From: Streptomyces sp. NBC_00224 | GTDB lineage: Bacteria > Actinomycetota > Actinomycetes > Streptomycetales > Streptomycetaceae | Assembly (NCBI RefSeq): GCF_041435195.1 | Contig: NZ_CP108106.1 | Location: 4,994,501-5,058,500 of the forward strand | Length of the DNA stretch: 64,000 nt | Direction: 5' to 3' | Shown: positions 46,700 to 55,212 of the stretch, piece by piece | How the letters are laid out: every line of letters begins with the position of its first letter | Position numbering within the stretch: position 1 is the first letter of the stretch | Position numbers and translations under genes: made by a program | The notes under the pieces: model-generated | Seen by the model: the letters and a program-made list of their open reading frames with translations, nothing else | The model's database searches: none | Told to the model about the DNA's origin: nothing

Positions 46700-48250
46700 C
46701 TAGCGGCGGATGCCGGTCGCGAACGGCAAGGTGTTGACGAAGGCCCGGTGGTGCTCGCGGTCGCACCACTCCAGCTTCAGGTACGACTTGCCGGCCGAGG
46801 CGCGGATGGTGCGCTTGTCCCTCGCCAGGGCCTCGGGGGAGCGCGCCGACACCGTGATGTACCCGACGAGGTTGACGCCTGCCGCGCCACTGGCGAGATC
46901 TTCACCCCGTTGGTCGAGGCGGCCGTGGGCGGCGATGTCGCGCGGGTCGACGGTCCGGTTCATCTTGGCCGCGCGCGAGGCCTCGGCCTCGTCGTTGGTC
47001 TTCTCGGTGAGCATGCGCTCGATGGCGACCTCGGTGGGTTCGAGGTCCATGCAGACCGCGACCGTACGGATCACGTCCGGGGTGTGGACGAGCAGGGGGG
47101 CGAGGAAGTTGACGCCCACCGGGGTCATCGGCCACTCCTTCACCCACGCCGTGGCGTGGCACCAGGGCGCGCGCGTGGAGGACTCGCGGGTCTTGGCCTG
47201 GAGATAGGTGGGCTCGACGGCGTCCAGCTCGGCGGGCCAGGCGTTGCGCTTGGTCATGGCCTGGATGTGGTCGATGGGGTGGTCCGGGTCGTACATGGAG
47301 TGCACGAGCGAGGCGAGCCGCCCCTGGCCGAGCGGCTGGCGCACCCGGATGTCGGCCTCGGCGAGCCGGGCGCAGATATCGGTGAGCTCACGGGCCATGA
47401 CGACGGCGAGCCCGGCGTCCCGGTCGAGCTTGCGGCCGTGCTGGGGGCGGGCGGCGCGGGCCATGGCGTGCGCCTCGGCGGCGAGCTCGCGCGAGTACTG
47501 CATACAGGCGACGAGATACGCGCGGTGCTGCTCGCTGGAGGTGGAGACCATCGACTGGAGCTGCTCGTACGACTCCTGGAGCCAGCCGGGTGAGCCGTGG
47601 TCGCCGCGCTGGGCGACGTCCTTGGCGTGCGCGTCCGGGTCGGCGGGCAGGGTGCGGGCGAGCATCTGGAGGCGGGTGACGAACCCGTCGCCGTTGGCGA
47701 CGTGCTTGAGCAGCGTGCCGAACCGGTCGACGAGGGCTTCCTGGTCCTCCGAGTCGCGCAGGCCCACACCGGGGCCCTCGATCTCGATGGCGGCGGTCAC
47801 CGTCCGGCGGTCGGCGTGCAGCAGTACGGCGATCTCGTCGGGGCCGAAGGGCGCGGCGAGCCAGCTGATCCGGCCGATGCCGGGCGGCGGGCCGACCTCG
47901 ACCTCGCGCCCGTCGCCGCCCACACCGGCCTCCATGGCGGAGGAGCGGTAGGTGGTGCCGCGGCGCAGTGAGCGTTTGTAGCTGCGGTTGATCTCGAACC
48001 ACTTGTAGAACGTGCGGTGTTTGTACGGGAGGTACACCGCGGCGAGCGCCAGCATGGGGAAGCCCATGAGGAGCACGATCCGCAGGGACAGGACGGGGAC
48101 CAGCAGTCCGGCCATCATGCCGAGGAACGCGCCGCCGATGATCAGCGCGATCTCGCCGGTCTCGCGGTTCTTGCCGACGATGGCCGACGGCCTGGCCCGG
48201 CCGATCAGATACGTGCGGCGGGGCGAGACCGGATGGGACTGGGTCGTCAA
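46700..48250 (-). CDS. SCO6880-like protein: VirB3/PrgI-type membrane segment plus VirB4 N-terminal-like domain
   Basis: 516 residues. Two adjacent TM helices lie near 32-75 (IALIIGGAFLGMMAGLLVPVL and IVLLMGFPMLALAAVYLPY), followed by a large cytosolic domain without P-loop, with SWLAAPFGPDEIAVLLHADRR and KWYLKLEWCDREHHRAFVNTLPF-like conserved blocks (the latter given approximately). SCO6880-type proteins are found next to VirB4 ATPases in actinobacterial conjugation modules. Its start overlaps the stop of the preceding gene by four bases (ATGA), so the two are translationally coupled. Confidence 0.8.
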   Translation of the reverse strand: MTTQSHPVSPRRTYLIGRARPSAIVGKNRETGEIALIIGGAFLGMMAGLLVPVLSLRIVLLMGFPMLALAAVYLPYKHRTFYKWFEINRSYKRSLRRGTTYRSSAMEAGVGGDGREVEVGPPPGIGRISWLAAPFGPDEIAVLLHADRRTVTAAIEIEGPGVGLRDSEDQEALVDRFGTLLKHVANGDGFVTRLQMLARTLPADPDAHAKDVAQRGDHGSPGWLQESYEQLQSMVSTSSEQHRAYLVACMQYSRELAAEAHAMARAARPQHGRKLDRDAGLAVVMARELTDICARLAEADIRVRQPLGQGRLASLVHSMYDPDHPIDHIQAMTKRNAWPAELDAVEPTYLQAKTRESSTRAPWCHATAWVKEWPMTPVGVNFLAPLLVHTPDVIRTVAVCMDLEPTEVAIERMLTEKTNDEAEASRAAKMNRTVDPRDIAAHGRLDQRGEDLASGAAGVNLVGYITVSARSPEALARDKRTIRASAGKSYLKLEWCDREHHRAFVNTLPFATGIRR

Positions 48251-49626
48251 CGCCCTCCACCTCCTGTGCTGTTGTTGCCTTTGTTGCCGGTGTTGCGGCT
48301 GCTGTGCGGGGTGCCGCTGGTGGGTCCGGAGCCGTTACGGGGCGGGGGTGCGGCGGAGGGGACAGATCCGCCACCGCCACCGCCACCACCGCCGCCGGAG
48401 CCCCGGCTGCTGTGGGCGGCCACGCCGCCGGACATCGGGTTGGCGGGCCGGGGCTGGGCGTTGTTGTTGCCCTGGTTGCCGCGGCTGCTGTGGGTCTTGA
48501 TGCCCTGGGAGACCAGGGCGGCCGGGGAGGAGATCACGGCGGCCGCCTGGGAGCCGTCGGTGGCCTGCTTGCGGTTGGTGCGGGCGGCGGCGATCTCGTC
48601 GCCGAAGCCGGGGACGAAGCGGTAGATCATCGCGGAGGCGAAGATGGCCAGCAGGATGATGGCGAGGCCGGAGACGACCGCCTGGAAGGAGTCCGGCCCC
48701 TTGCCCGCCGAGAGCGCGCCCGCGAGGCTCAGCACGATCACGATGATGGGCTTGACCAGGATGATCGCGATCATGATCCCGGCCCAGCGGCGGACGTGGC
48801 CCCACATGTTCTTGTCGACGAGTCCCGAGTACACGACGACGCCGAGCAGCGCTCCCACGTACAGCAGGAGGGCGCGGATGTAGAGCTCCAGGAAGAGGAT
48901 GCCGGCCGCGAGGATGGTGACCAGGGAGACGACGATCAGCATGATCGGGCCGCCGCCGATGTCCGTGCCCTTCTTCAGGGCGGCCGAGAACGACCCGAAG
49001 AAGACGTCGGTCTGGTCGCCGGTGCCGGCGGCGATGACGTCGGTGACGGCGTCGGTGGCGTTGACGACGGTGTAGAGGATCAGCGGGGTGAACGCGGAGG
49101 CGAGCACGGTGAGCCAGAGGAACCCGACGGCCTCGGAGATCGCGGTGGTCAGCGGCACCCCGCGGATCGCCCGCTTGGTGACGGCGAGCAGCCACAGGAC
49201 GAGCGTGAGGATGGTGGCGGCGGCGAAGACGACGGCGTAGCGGCCGAGGAAGGCGGGGTTGGTGAAGTCCACCTTGGCGGCGGTCTTCACGAACTTGGAG
49301 AGCGTGTCGACGACCCAGACGGCGGCGTCGGCGCAGCCGCGGGCGAGGGAGTTGAGGGGGTCTGCGGGGTCGCCGGGGGCGACGGTGCCGCCGCCCCTCT
49401 GTGGCGCGCCCGAGGACCCGCTGTCGCAGTAGTCCCGGGCCGGCCCGGAGATCAGCGAGCAGGGGTTGCCGCTCTTGTCCGGCGCGGGTGACGGCGACGT
49501 GCCGGGCGTCGTCGGCGTCGGCGTCGGGGCCGCTGCCGCGCGGGCGGCGAACAGGAAGACGGCCGTGTGCAGAGCGGTTACCGAAGTGACGAGCGCGCGG
49601 ATACGGCTGCGAGGGCTACCGGGCAT
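48247..49626 (-). CDS. VirB6/TrbL-like polytopic membrane protein
   Basis: 459 residues. A signal peptide or first TM (SVTALHTAVFLFAARAAAA) and a Pro/Thr-rich extracellular segment with two cysteines (NPCSL, DYCDS) precede 6-7 TM helices (about 130-350; e.g. YAVVFAAATILTLVLWLLA, LIVVSLVTILAAGILFLEL). The C-terminal ~100 residues are disordered, Gly/Asn/Ser-rich, with repeated HSSRG motifs (three copies). Topology and position match the VirB6/TrbL inner-membrane channel of T4SS. Overlaps its upstream neighbour by 11 bp. Confidence 0.78.
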   Translation of the reverse strand: MPGSPRSRIRALVTSVTALHTAVFLFAARAAAAPTPTPTTPGTSPSPAPDKSGNPCSLISGPARDYCDSGSSGAPQRGGGTVAPGDPADPLNSLARGCADAAVWVVDTLSKFVKTAAKVDFTNPAFLGRYAVVFAAATILTLVLWLLAVTKRAIRGVPLTTAISEAVGFLWLTVLASAFTPLILYTVVNATDAVTDVIAAGTGDQTDVFFGSFSAALKKGTDIGGGPIMLIVVSLVTILAAGILFLELYIRALLLYVGALLGVVVYSGLVDKNMWGHVRRWAGIMIAIILVKPIIVIVLSLAGALSAGKGPDSFQAVVSGLAIILLAIFASAMIYRFVPGFGDEIAAARTNRKQATDGSQAAAVISSPAALVSQGIKTHSSRGNQGNNNAQPRPANPMSGGVAAHSSRGSGGGGGGGGGGSVPSAAPPPRNGSGPTSGTPHSSRNTGNKGNNSTGGGGR

Positions 49627-50461
49627 ACGTGAACCCTCCGAATTCCTTCACGGCGTTCGCGATCTCCTCGGAGCCGGACACGGTGTTGTCGCCGGTGACC
49701 GGTGTCGGGCCCTTCTTCTGCGCGGTCTCCAGGACCTTCCAGTCCGACCCGTTCCAGGCCAGCTTCAGCGTCATCGTGAACCAGTTGGTCGTGACCGGTT
49801 TGGTGGACTTCTCCCCGGTGAGGCCGAACAGGCCGATGCACCACACGTCGACGTTCGTGGCCTGCGGCGAGTAGCTCAGCACCTTGGTGCCCGCCGGGAC
49901 CGTCCGGTTGACGAACGTCGTGCCGACGGGCGCGGCGCCGTCCGCGGTGAGGCCGATCTGCTGGTTGAGGCCGGGCGAGTAGTTGGCGTCGAACCCCGCC
50001 TGGAGCTTGTCCTTGCTGGTGGCGTCGGCCACGGCCTCGACGATGCTGTGCCGGTGCGCGGTGTTGAACATGCCGTCGGAGCCCAGCGCCACCGCGTAGT
50101 TCGCCGCCGCCGACTGCGCCCCCTGTTCCGTCTGGGGGAAGCCCGTCGCGATGCCGGCCGTCTTGCCCTGGACCGGGTTCACGCCGCTCGCCGCCGTCGG
50201 CTTCGTGTCGGACTGTTTGGGGTCGTCGGAGGAGCCGTCGCCGCCGTCGCCCCGGTTGGCGAAGGCGATCGCGCCGACGAGGAGGACCACCACGCCGACG
50301 ACCGTGAGCAGGGAGCGCGAGGCCCGGACGGGGCGGCGGGCGCCGCCGTACACGTCGGCGCCCTCGCCCTCGGGCAGCCGGGTGCGCGTCTGGCGCGTAC
50401 CGCCGACGGTGCTGTACGCGTCTTCCGTGCGCCTGGAGTCGTGCTCGTCGCCGAGGCTCAT
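49616..50461 (-). CDS. VirB8/TcpC-like bitopic conjugation protein
   Basis: 281 residues. A ~50-residue cytosolic part, one TM helix (SLLTVVGVVVLLVGAIAFA, about 50-68), an acidic linker, then an extracytoplasmic domain with a pair of NTF2-like features (ALGSDGMFNTAHRHSIVEAVAD and TNWFTMTLKLAWNGSDWKVLET). This is the layout of TcpC/VirB8-type scaffold proteins from Gram-positive conjugation systems. Its stop overlaps the VirB6-like gene by 11 bp, so the set is an operon. Confidence 0.78.
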   Translation of the reverse strand: MSLGDEHDSRRTEDAYSTVGGTRQTRTRLPEGEGADVYGGARRPVRASRSLLTVVGVVVLLVGAIAFANRGDGGDGSSDDPKQSDTKPTAASGVNPVQGKTAGIATGFPQTEQGAQSAAANYAVALGSDGMFNTAHRHSIVEAVADATSKDKLQAGFDANYSPGLNQQIGLTADGAAPVGTTFVNRTVPAGTKVLSYSPQATNVDVWCIGLFGLTGEKSTKPVTTNWFTMTLKLAWNGSDWKVLETAQKKGPTPVTGDNTVSGSEEIANAVKEFGGFTYAR

Positions 50462-50667
50462 GCCGCGTCCGCCCCCTCAACCCTTCGCTGGTCCGTCGTG
50501 TAGTACGACGGTAGCCGTGCTGGTTCCCGCGCGGGCGCGGTGTGGTGACTCGACATCAGGGAGACGCAACCTCAGCCGGTGGGCACGACGGACGGATGGT
50601 GTGGGGAAGGGCCTGGGCGGACCCTGGGGGACGAACACGGCGGGACGGAGCCGGACCTGAGGACGGG

Positions 50668-50985
50668 TCAGACCGCCATCCCGTACACGATGGTGAACAG
50701 CGTGCCGAGCGAGCCGATGATGAAGACTCCGGTCAGCCCGGCCACGATCAGACCCTTGCCCTGCTCCGCGCTGAACGTGTCGCGCAGCGCGGTCGCACCG
50801 ATCCTCTGCTTGGCGGCGCCCCAGACGGCGATGCCGAGGCACAGCAGGATGGCCACGGCCATCACGACTTCGACCATCACCCGGGCCTCGTTGCCCAGGC
50901 TCCCGAACGGCCCCCAGTTGGGCGCGATCCCGCCGATGATCGTGGTGATGTCGCCCTTTTCTGCTGCCAGGTACACGTAACTCAC
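50668..50985 (-). CDS. VirB2/TrbC-like pilin-type small membrane protein
   Basis: GTG 50985; 105 residues with two TM helices (VEVVMAVAILLCLGIAVWGAA and GLIVAGLTGVFIIGSLGTLFTIV) and a short basic loop (KQRIGATALRDTF). As the first gene of the T4SS-like operon, with the two-helix hairpin size of VirB2/TrbC pilins, it is a candidate pilus or channel subunit, though the match is by architecture only. 206 bp separate it from the VirB8-like gene. Confidence 0.6.
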   Translation of the reverse strand: MSYVYLAAEKGDITTIIGGIAPNWGPFGSLGNEARVMVEVVMAVAILLCLGIAVWGAAKQRIGATALRDTFSAEQGKGLIVAGLTGVFIIGSLGTLFTIVYGMAV

Positions 50986-51329
50986 CGCCCCTGTCGGGTA
51001 GTTCGATGCCCCTGCCCCATGGCATGGGTCAGGCTCTATCTTCGCTGATGAAACCGCCCGAGTATGTCGACTTGGCGGCTCTCTTTATTCGAAACCGCAC
51101 AGCTGTGCCGATCGCACCGCCCTGACCTGCGGTGGACCGGTTCTCTACGGATTACGTATGGTCACTCTGTGTATCACGGAGGGTGACTCCGGGCAATGAC
51201 TGTCGTTGATGCACTCTGGGCCCGTTCGCTTGAGTGGAACTCGCGCCGGGCGCTTCCGGGGGCGCTTCACAGACTCTTCTCAGAAAAGTTCCAGGGTTGC
51301 TCTCAGGTCCGCGCGGCACGGTCGGGGCC
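50986..51329. other. divergent intergenic region, T4SS-like operon and trypsin-like gene
   Basis: 344 bp without a gene. GTCACTCT (51161-51168) and AGGGTGAC (51180-51187) form an imperfect stem around an AT-richer core, a candidate operator or terminator. Promoters for both directions must lie here, but no clear boxes are seen. Confidence 0.45.
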
Positions 51330-52064
51330 ATGAGACACGTCTCCCAGCTGCGGGCCCTGTCGGCGGTGGCCGTGCTCCTGGTGGTCCCCGGGTACGGGGA
51401 CCGGGAGGCCGGATCGGCCGGTACGACCGTCACGGCGCCCGCCACGGCCGCCAACGCGCGCGTGGGCGCGCTGTTCGACGGGGGTCTGGACGGGGACCAC
51501 TTCTGTACGGCGTCGGTGGTGCGCAGTGAGGGGCACGACGTGATCGTCACGGCGGCGCACTGCCTGGACGACCAGGACGACGCGGTGTTCGTACCCGGCT
51601 ACCGGGACGGGCAGGCGCCGTACGGGACGTGGCCGGTCAAGGAGAAGTACGTGGACGACGCCTGGTCGGAGGACGAGAACGAGGACGACGACGTGGCCTT
51701 CGCGGTCCTGGGCCCCGGGTCCCTGACCGGGGCTCAGGTCGAGGACGCGGTGGGCGCGGCGCCGCTGGCCACCGACGTCCCGGCGGGCGGCACGGTCACG
51801 GTGACCGGCTACGCGGGCGACGCCGACACCCCGCAGACCTGCACCACGCGCGCGACGGCCTACGGCGACACCCAGCAGCGCGTCGAGTGCCCCGACTACC
51901 CCGGCGGCACCAGCGGCAGCCCCTGGGCGGCGGCGGACGGGTCCGTGGTGGGCGTCATAGGCGGCTACCAGCAGGGCGGGGACGACCCGGACGTGTCGTA
52001 CAGCGTGGTGTTCGGGACGACCACGGCGGCGCTCTATCGGCTGGCCGTGGGGGACGGCTGCTGA
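51330..52064 (+). CDS. secreted trypsin-like (S1) serine protease
   Basis: ATG 51330; 244 residues. A short hydrophobic signal region (LRALSAVAVLLVVPGYG) precedes the protease domain. Triad: His77 (VTAAHCL), Asp121 (EDDDVAFAVL) and Ser195 (GGTSGSPW), with FCTASVV the first-cysteine strand and a second Cys pair (QTCTTR, VECPDY). The acidic EDENEDDD stretch before the Asp is unusual. It should be exported and degrade proteins. Convergent with the lipoprotein gene, 15 bp apart. Confidence 0.9.
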   Translation: MRHVSQLRALSAVAVLLVVPGYGDREAGSAGTTVTAPATAANARVGALFDGGLDGDHFCTASVVRSEGHDVIVTAAHCLDDQDDAVFVPGYRDGQAPYGTWPVKEKYVDDAWSEDENEDDDVAFAVLGPGSLTGAQVEDAVGAAPLATDVPAGGTVTVTGYAGDADTPQTCTTRATAYGDTQQRVECPDYPGGTSGSPWAAADGSVVGVIGGYQQGGDDPDVSYSVVFGTTTAALYRLAVGDGC

Positions 52065-52079
52065 GGCGTCAGCCCACGC

Positions 52080-52658
52080 CTACTGGTCGCCGGCCTTGTA
52101 CTCCGGGTCGACGTAGCAAGGCGAGTCCAGCATGACGAACAAGCCGTCGCGGCCCGCCTTCTCCCACTTGGATGCCTTCGGATCGCGGGAGGCGAAGTCC
52201 TCCTCGATCGTCGCCGTGTGGTGCAGCTTCATGTCCTCGACGTCGAGCTGCATCTGCTGGGCCTTCGAGTTGGCCTTCTCGAAGCGGTACACCTTCCAGC
52301 CCTGCTTGGGCAGTTCCTCGTGCAGGCGCCGCAGCGCGGCGGAGAGGACTTCGCGGGAGGGGCCGTAGACCATCCAGCTGTGCTTTACGCGGTAGCCGTG
52401 CTCGACCTTCGGGCAGGGGTCGGCATACGGGCCGCCGTTCGTCGTGCCGTACTGCTTCAGGCCGGAGGCGTCCAGGATGAGACTGGACTGCCGCCGGGAC
52501 AGGTCTTCGGCGTCCTTGACGGCCTTCGTCTCGGGTGTGTAGTCGAGTCCGTCGTTGTCCATGGCGGTGCATCCTGTCGTGGCGGTGAGTGCGGCAGCGG
52601 CCAGCGCGGCGAGCCGGACCGGCCTGCTGAGACGCGTGTTCCTGGCGTTACTGGTCAA
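52080..52658 (-). CDS. lipoprotein of unknown function
   Basis: 192 residues from ATG 52658. Signal peptide (VRLAALAAAALTA) and lipobox TTGC, Cys30 acylated; the mature chain has two further cysteines (ADPCPK, DSPCYV). It is the last gene of a three-gene minus-strand operon; its start overlaps the DUF1023-type hydrolase stop by 11 bp, indicating coupled translation and probable co-function (for example an immunity or anchoring partner). Confidence 0.82.
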   Translation of the reverse strand: MTSNARNTRLSRPVRLAALAAAALTATTGCTAMDNDGLDYTPETKAVKDAEDLSRRQSSLILDASGLKQYGTTNGGPYADPCPKVEHGYRVKHSWMVYGPSREVLSAALRRLHEELPKQGWKVYRFEKANSKAQQMQLDVEDMKLHHTATIEEDFASRDPKASKWEKAGRDGLFVMLDSPCYVDPEYKAGDQ

Positions 52659-54546
52659 GGAGCTTCACCCTGTCGTACTGGCCCACCGTGACCCGGGCCT
52701 GGTTGAGGAGGCTCTGGGATCCCTCGTCCCAGTAGCCGCTGTGGCCCCGGGAGCCGTCCGTGGCGACGATGTTGGCGCCGAAGTCCGGGTTGCTCGGGGT
52801 GAGGGGTTTGACGACGCTCATGCCGTCGCCGTCGAGCCAGGACGGCAGGATGTCGATGTCGAGTTTCTTCGGCGCGTGGCCCCAGCCGCCTATCTCGGGG
52901 ACGGGGTCGCTGGTGATGAAGGGGATGTTGACGCCGCCGTACTTGTCGTCCCCGACGAACGGGATCGGGACGCCCTTGAGGAACGGCTCGCTGTCGGCGT
53001 TGGCCGCCCAGACATGGCCCTTGGGCACGTCCATCTCGGAGGCGTGGCCGACCTGCTCGCCAGGGCTGCCCGCGACGAAGACGTCGTCGACGGGCAGGGT
53101 GCCCTGGCGGGCGGCCGAGCCGATGACCGTACTGCCGTAGCTGTGGCCGACGGCGGTCAGATGGCCCGGGTCGCCCTCGTGGGAGGCGCGCAGGCCGCCC
53201 AGGAAGTTGTTGAGGATCGGGCCGCCCTCGTTCGCGTAACCGCTCTGGGGGGCGTCCGTGAAGATGTTCTGCGGGGCGTCGTAGCCGAACCAGGTGATCG
53301 TCGAGACGCTTGCCCCACGGGAGATGTCCGAGCTGGTTCGCCAGAGCTTCTCCATGCGGCCGATATCGCCGTTGATGCCTTCGAGGTTCGTTCCGGTACC
53401 GGGCACGTAGACGGAGGTGTGTGTCGCCGTGTCCGGGTTGCCGTTGGCGACGATCGCGCGGCCGATGCCGTCCGCGTTGAAGCCGAGGAGAAATGCCTCG
53501 GGGAGCGGGCGTTCACCGGGGCGGCTCGCTGTACCCGTACGGTCGAAGCGGGACTGGATCGCGTCCATGCCCTTGAGCTTGTTCTGGAGGCGATCCTTGT
53601 CCTTGTGCCACTGGGAGTAGGCCGGGTTGGTGATGACCTTGGGGTACTCGCCGTTGGGGTTCTGGACGTACTGGGTGGGCTCCGGGCCGAGCTTCTTTAT
53701 GTCGACCGCGACCTGCGCGCGCGTCTCCGCCAGCACCATCCGGTTGGCGTCGTCGCGGACCGTGGCCGGTACGCCGTCGAGGGCGCCGACGGCCGCCGGG
53801 TAGAGGGTCGCGTACTCGTCGCGCTCCTCCTGGCTCAGGCCGTCCCACCACTTCTTGTTGTCCGCGGGCGACTTCCCCTTGGGGATGCCGGACTCCGGCA
53901 GGAACTTCGCGTTCTTCTGGACGTCCTTGGTGTCCGCCGCCGCGTCGACCAGCATCTCGTCGGTGACGTCGATGCCCGGCGGGGACTTGAGGCGGCGCAG
54001 GACGCCCGCGTACCGGCCGTCGATCTCGCCCGCGTCCCGCACCGCCCCGGCGATCCGCTCGGCGATGTCCTCGGCCTGCGCCTTGTTCGGGTCGCCCCCG
54101 CCCTCGCCCTTGCCGGCCAGGAACGGGACCGGGGCGCCCGGCCTGGCGACGCCGGGGCCCGGGGCGAGCGGGACGGTGACAGCGACGGTGGTGGGGTACT
54201 TCACCGACCCGTCCGGCTGGACCGTGAACTTCAGGTTCTCCGCGTCCTCCAGCGCCTGCTTCAGCTTCTTCTGCGGCGCGGCCAGCTCGGTGGCGAGCCC
54301 GTCGAGCGCGGTACGGACGAGACCGCACTCGGTGTGCAGGTACTGGTAGTTGCGGCTGAGCCGGCCGAGGTCGCCGACCGCGCCCTCGGCGGTCCTGCTC
54401 TGCTGCGTCTCGTGGATCTTCGCGCGCATCTCGTTGTCGACGCGGTCCTTGGCGGAGTTGGCCCGGCTGCTGACCTTGCCCCAGCCGTCGGCGGCGTCGC
54501 TGAACTCGGACAGCTTCACATCGCGCAGTTGCTGCCAGGTGGGCAC
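52648..54546 (-). CDS. alpha/beta hydrolase of the DUF1023 type with WXG-like N-terminus
   Basis: 632 residues, ATG 54546. The first ~110 residues are helical (MPTWQQLRDVKLSEFSDAADGW) like an ESX/LXG-type secretion helical bundle; a linker with Pro/Gly and a DUF1023 domain follow, with nucleophile elbow TAVGHSYGSTV and VFVAGSPGEQVGHASEM. DUF1023 proteins are putative secreted lipases or effectors often linked to type VII secretion in actinobacteria. No signal peptide, consistent with WXG-dependent export. Operon middle gene. Confidence 0.85.
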   Translation of the reverse strand: MPTWQQLRDVKLSEFSDAADGWGKVSSRANSAKDRVDNEMRAKIHETQQSRTAEGAVGDLGRLSRNYQYLHTECGLVRTALDGLATELAAPQKKLKQALEDAENLKFTVQPDGSVKYPTTVAVTVPLAPGPGVARPGAPVPFLAGKGEGGGDPNKAQAEDIAERIAGAVRDAGEIDGRYAGVLRRLKSPPGIDVTDEMLVDAAADTKDVQKNAKFLPESGIPKGKSPADNKKWWDGLSQEERDEYATLYPAAVGALDGVPATVRDDANRMVLAETRAQVAVDIKKLGPEPTQYVQNPNGEYPKVITNPAYSQWHKDKDRLQNKLKGMDAIQSRFDRTGTASRPGERPLPEAFLLGFNADGIGRAIVANGNPDTATHTSVYVPGTGTNLEGINGDIGRMEKLWRTSSDISRGASVSTITWFGYDAPQNIFTDAPQSGYANEGGPILNNFLGGLRASHEGDPGHLTAVGHSYGSTVIGSAARQGTLPVDDVFVAGSPGEQVGHASEMDVPKGHVWAANADSEPFLKGVPIPFVGDDKYGGVNIPFITSDPVPEIGGWGHAPKKLDIDILPSWLDGDGMSVVKPLTPSNPDFGANIVATDGSRGHSGYWDEGSQSLLNQARVTVGQYDRVKLLDQ

Positions 54547-54553
54547 GGGCGGG

Positions 54554-55006
54554 TCACCGCCCCTTCGGCTCGGCCGGGGCGACGGCCTTCACGTCGTTGC
54601 CGACCTTCACATCGGTCTCGCCGAACTCCTTGCCGACGCTCTTGAGTACCCCGTCGAGGCGCCCGCACTCGTCGCGCACCGTGCCGAGCCGGTCCTTCCA
54701 GGACGTGCGGATCTCCTCCAGGGCGGCCGTGGCGCCGAAGCCCTCCGTACCGGCGGTGACGCCCTCGGAGGCCGAATCGAGGTCGGCGAGCGCGCCGGCC
54801 GTGCCGGTGCGCAGCTCCCCGGCGACCTTGCCGGCGGAGCTCCAGGGGGCCTTGCTGAACTGGATGTCAGGCGCGCCGCTGTCTGTGCCGTTGGCAGATT
54901 TGCCGTTGGCAGACGCGAGCCGCATCCCGGCGGCGGGCGGTTCCTGCCCGCCCGGCCTGGTCGAAGTGCCCGCGAAGAGCTCTTCCCACTGCGCGCTGAG
55001 TGCCAT
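54554..55006 (-). CDS. WXG-like helical partner protein
   Basis: 150 residues. Two long helices (PWSSAGKVAGELRTGTAGALADL and FGATAALEEIRTSWKDRLGTVRDECGRLDGV in part) with an SSW/SW feature resemble the ESX-type helical-hairpin small proteins, though the exact WXG is not present. It lies 7 bp before the DUF1023-type gene (stop 54554, next start 54546) and is likely its export chaperone or pair partner. First gene of the operon. Confidence 0.65.
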   Translation of the reverse strand: MALSAQWEELFAGTSTRPGGQEPPAAGMRLASANGKSANGTDSGAPDIQFSKAPWSSAGKVAGELRTGTAGALADLDSASEGVTAGTEGFGATAALEEIRTSWKDRLGTVRDECGRLDGVLKSVGKEFGETDVKVGNDVKAVAPAEPKGR

Positions 55007-55212
55007 GTGCGCCCGTTCCCCCGTTGCCGTGCCTTTTGGTTCCCTTTACTTGCCGACGCAACCTAGCAACGATGGGGGAGGGGAGGCGAGCCCTGAGTAG
55101 TGCGCAGCCGTGTACGTCAAGTGACCATTTTCGGATGCAGGTAATCAGCCAAGTGATCACAAGTGGGTCAACGGGCGTGAGGTGGCTGAGGGTTGCATGA
55201 CAGAGTCGTGCG
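55007..55212. promoter_or_regulatory. divergent control region with CAAGTGA repeats
   Basis: CAAGTGA at 55118-55124 and 55150-55156, and CAAGTGG at 55160-55166, are tandem copies; the palindrome GTGATCAC lies at 55153-55160. The DNA is less GC-rich than its surroundings. Probable operator for the WXG operon or the kinase gene. Confidence 0.5.

Noticed and set aside
43491..50985. Interpretation of the VirB-like operon as a recently acquired ICE
   Set aside because: Base composition and codon use match neighbours, flanks are core genes, and relaxase, integrase and attachment sites are missing.
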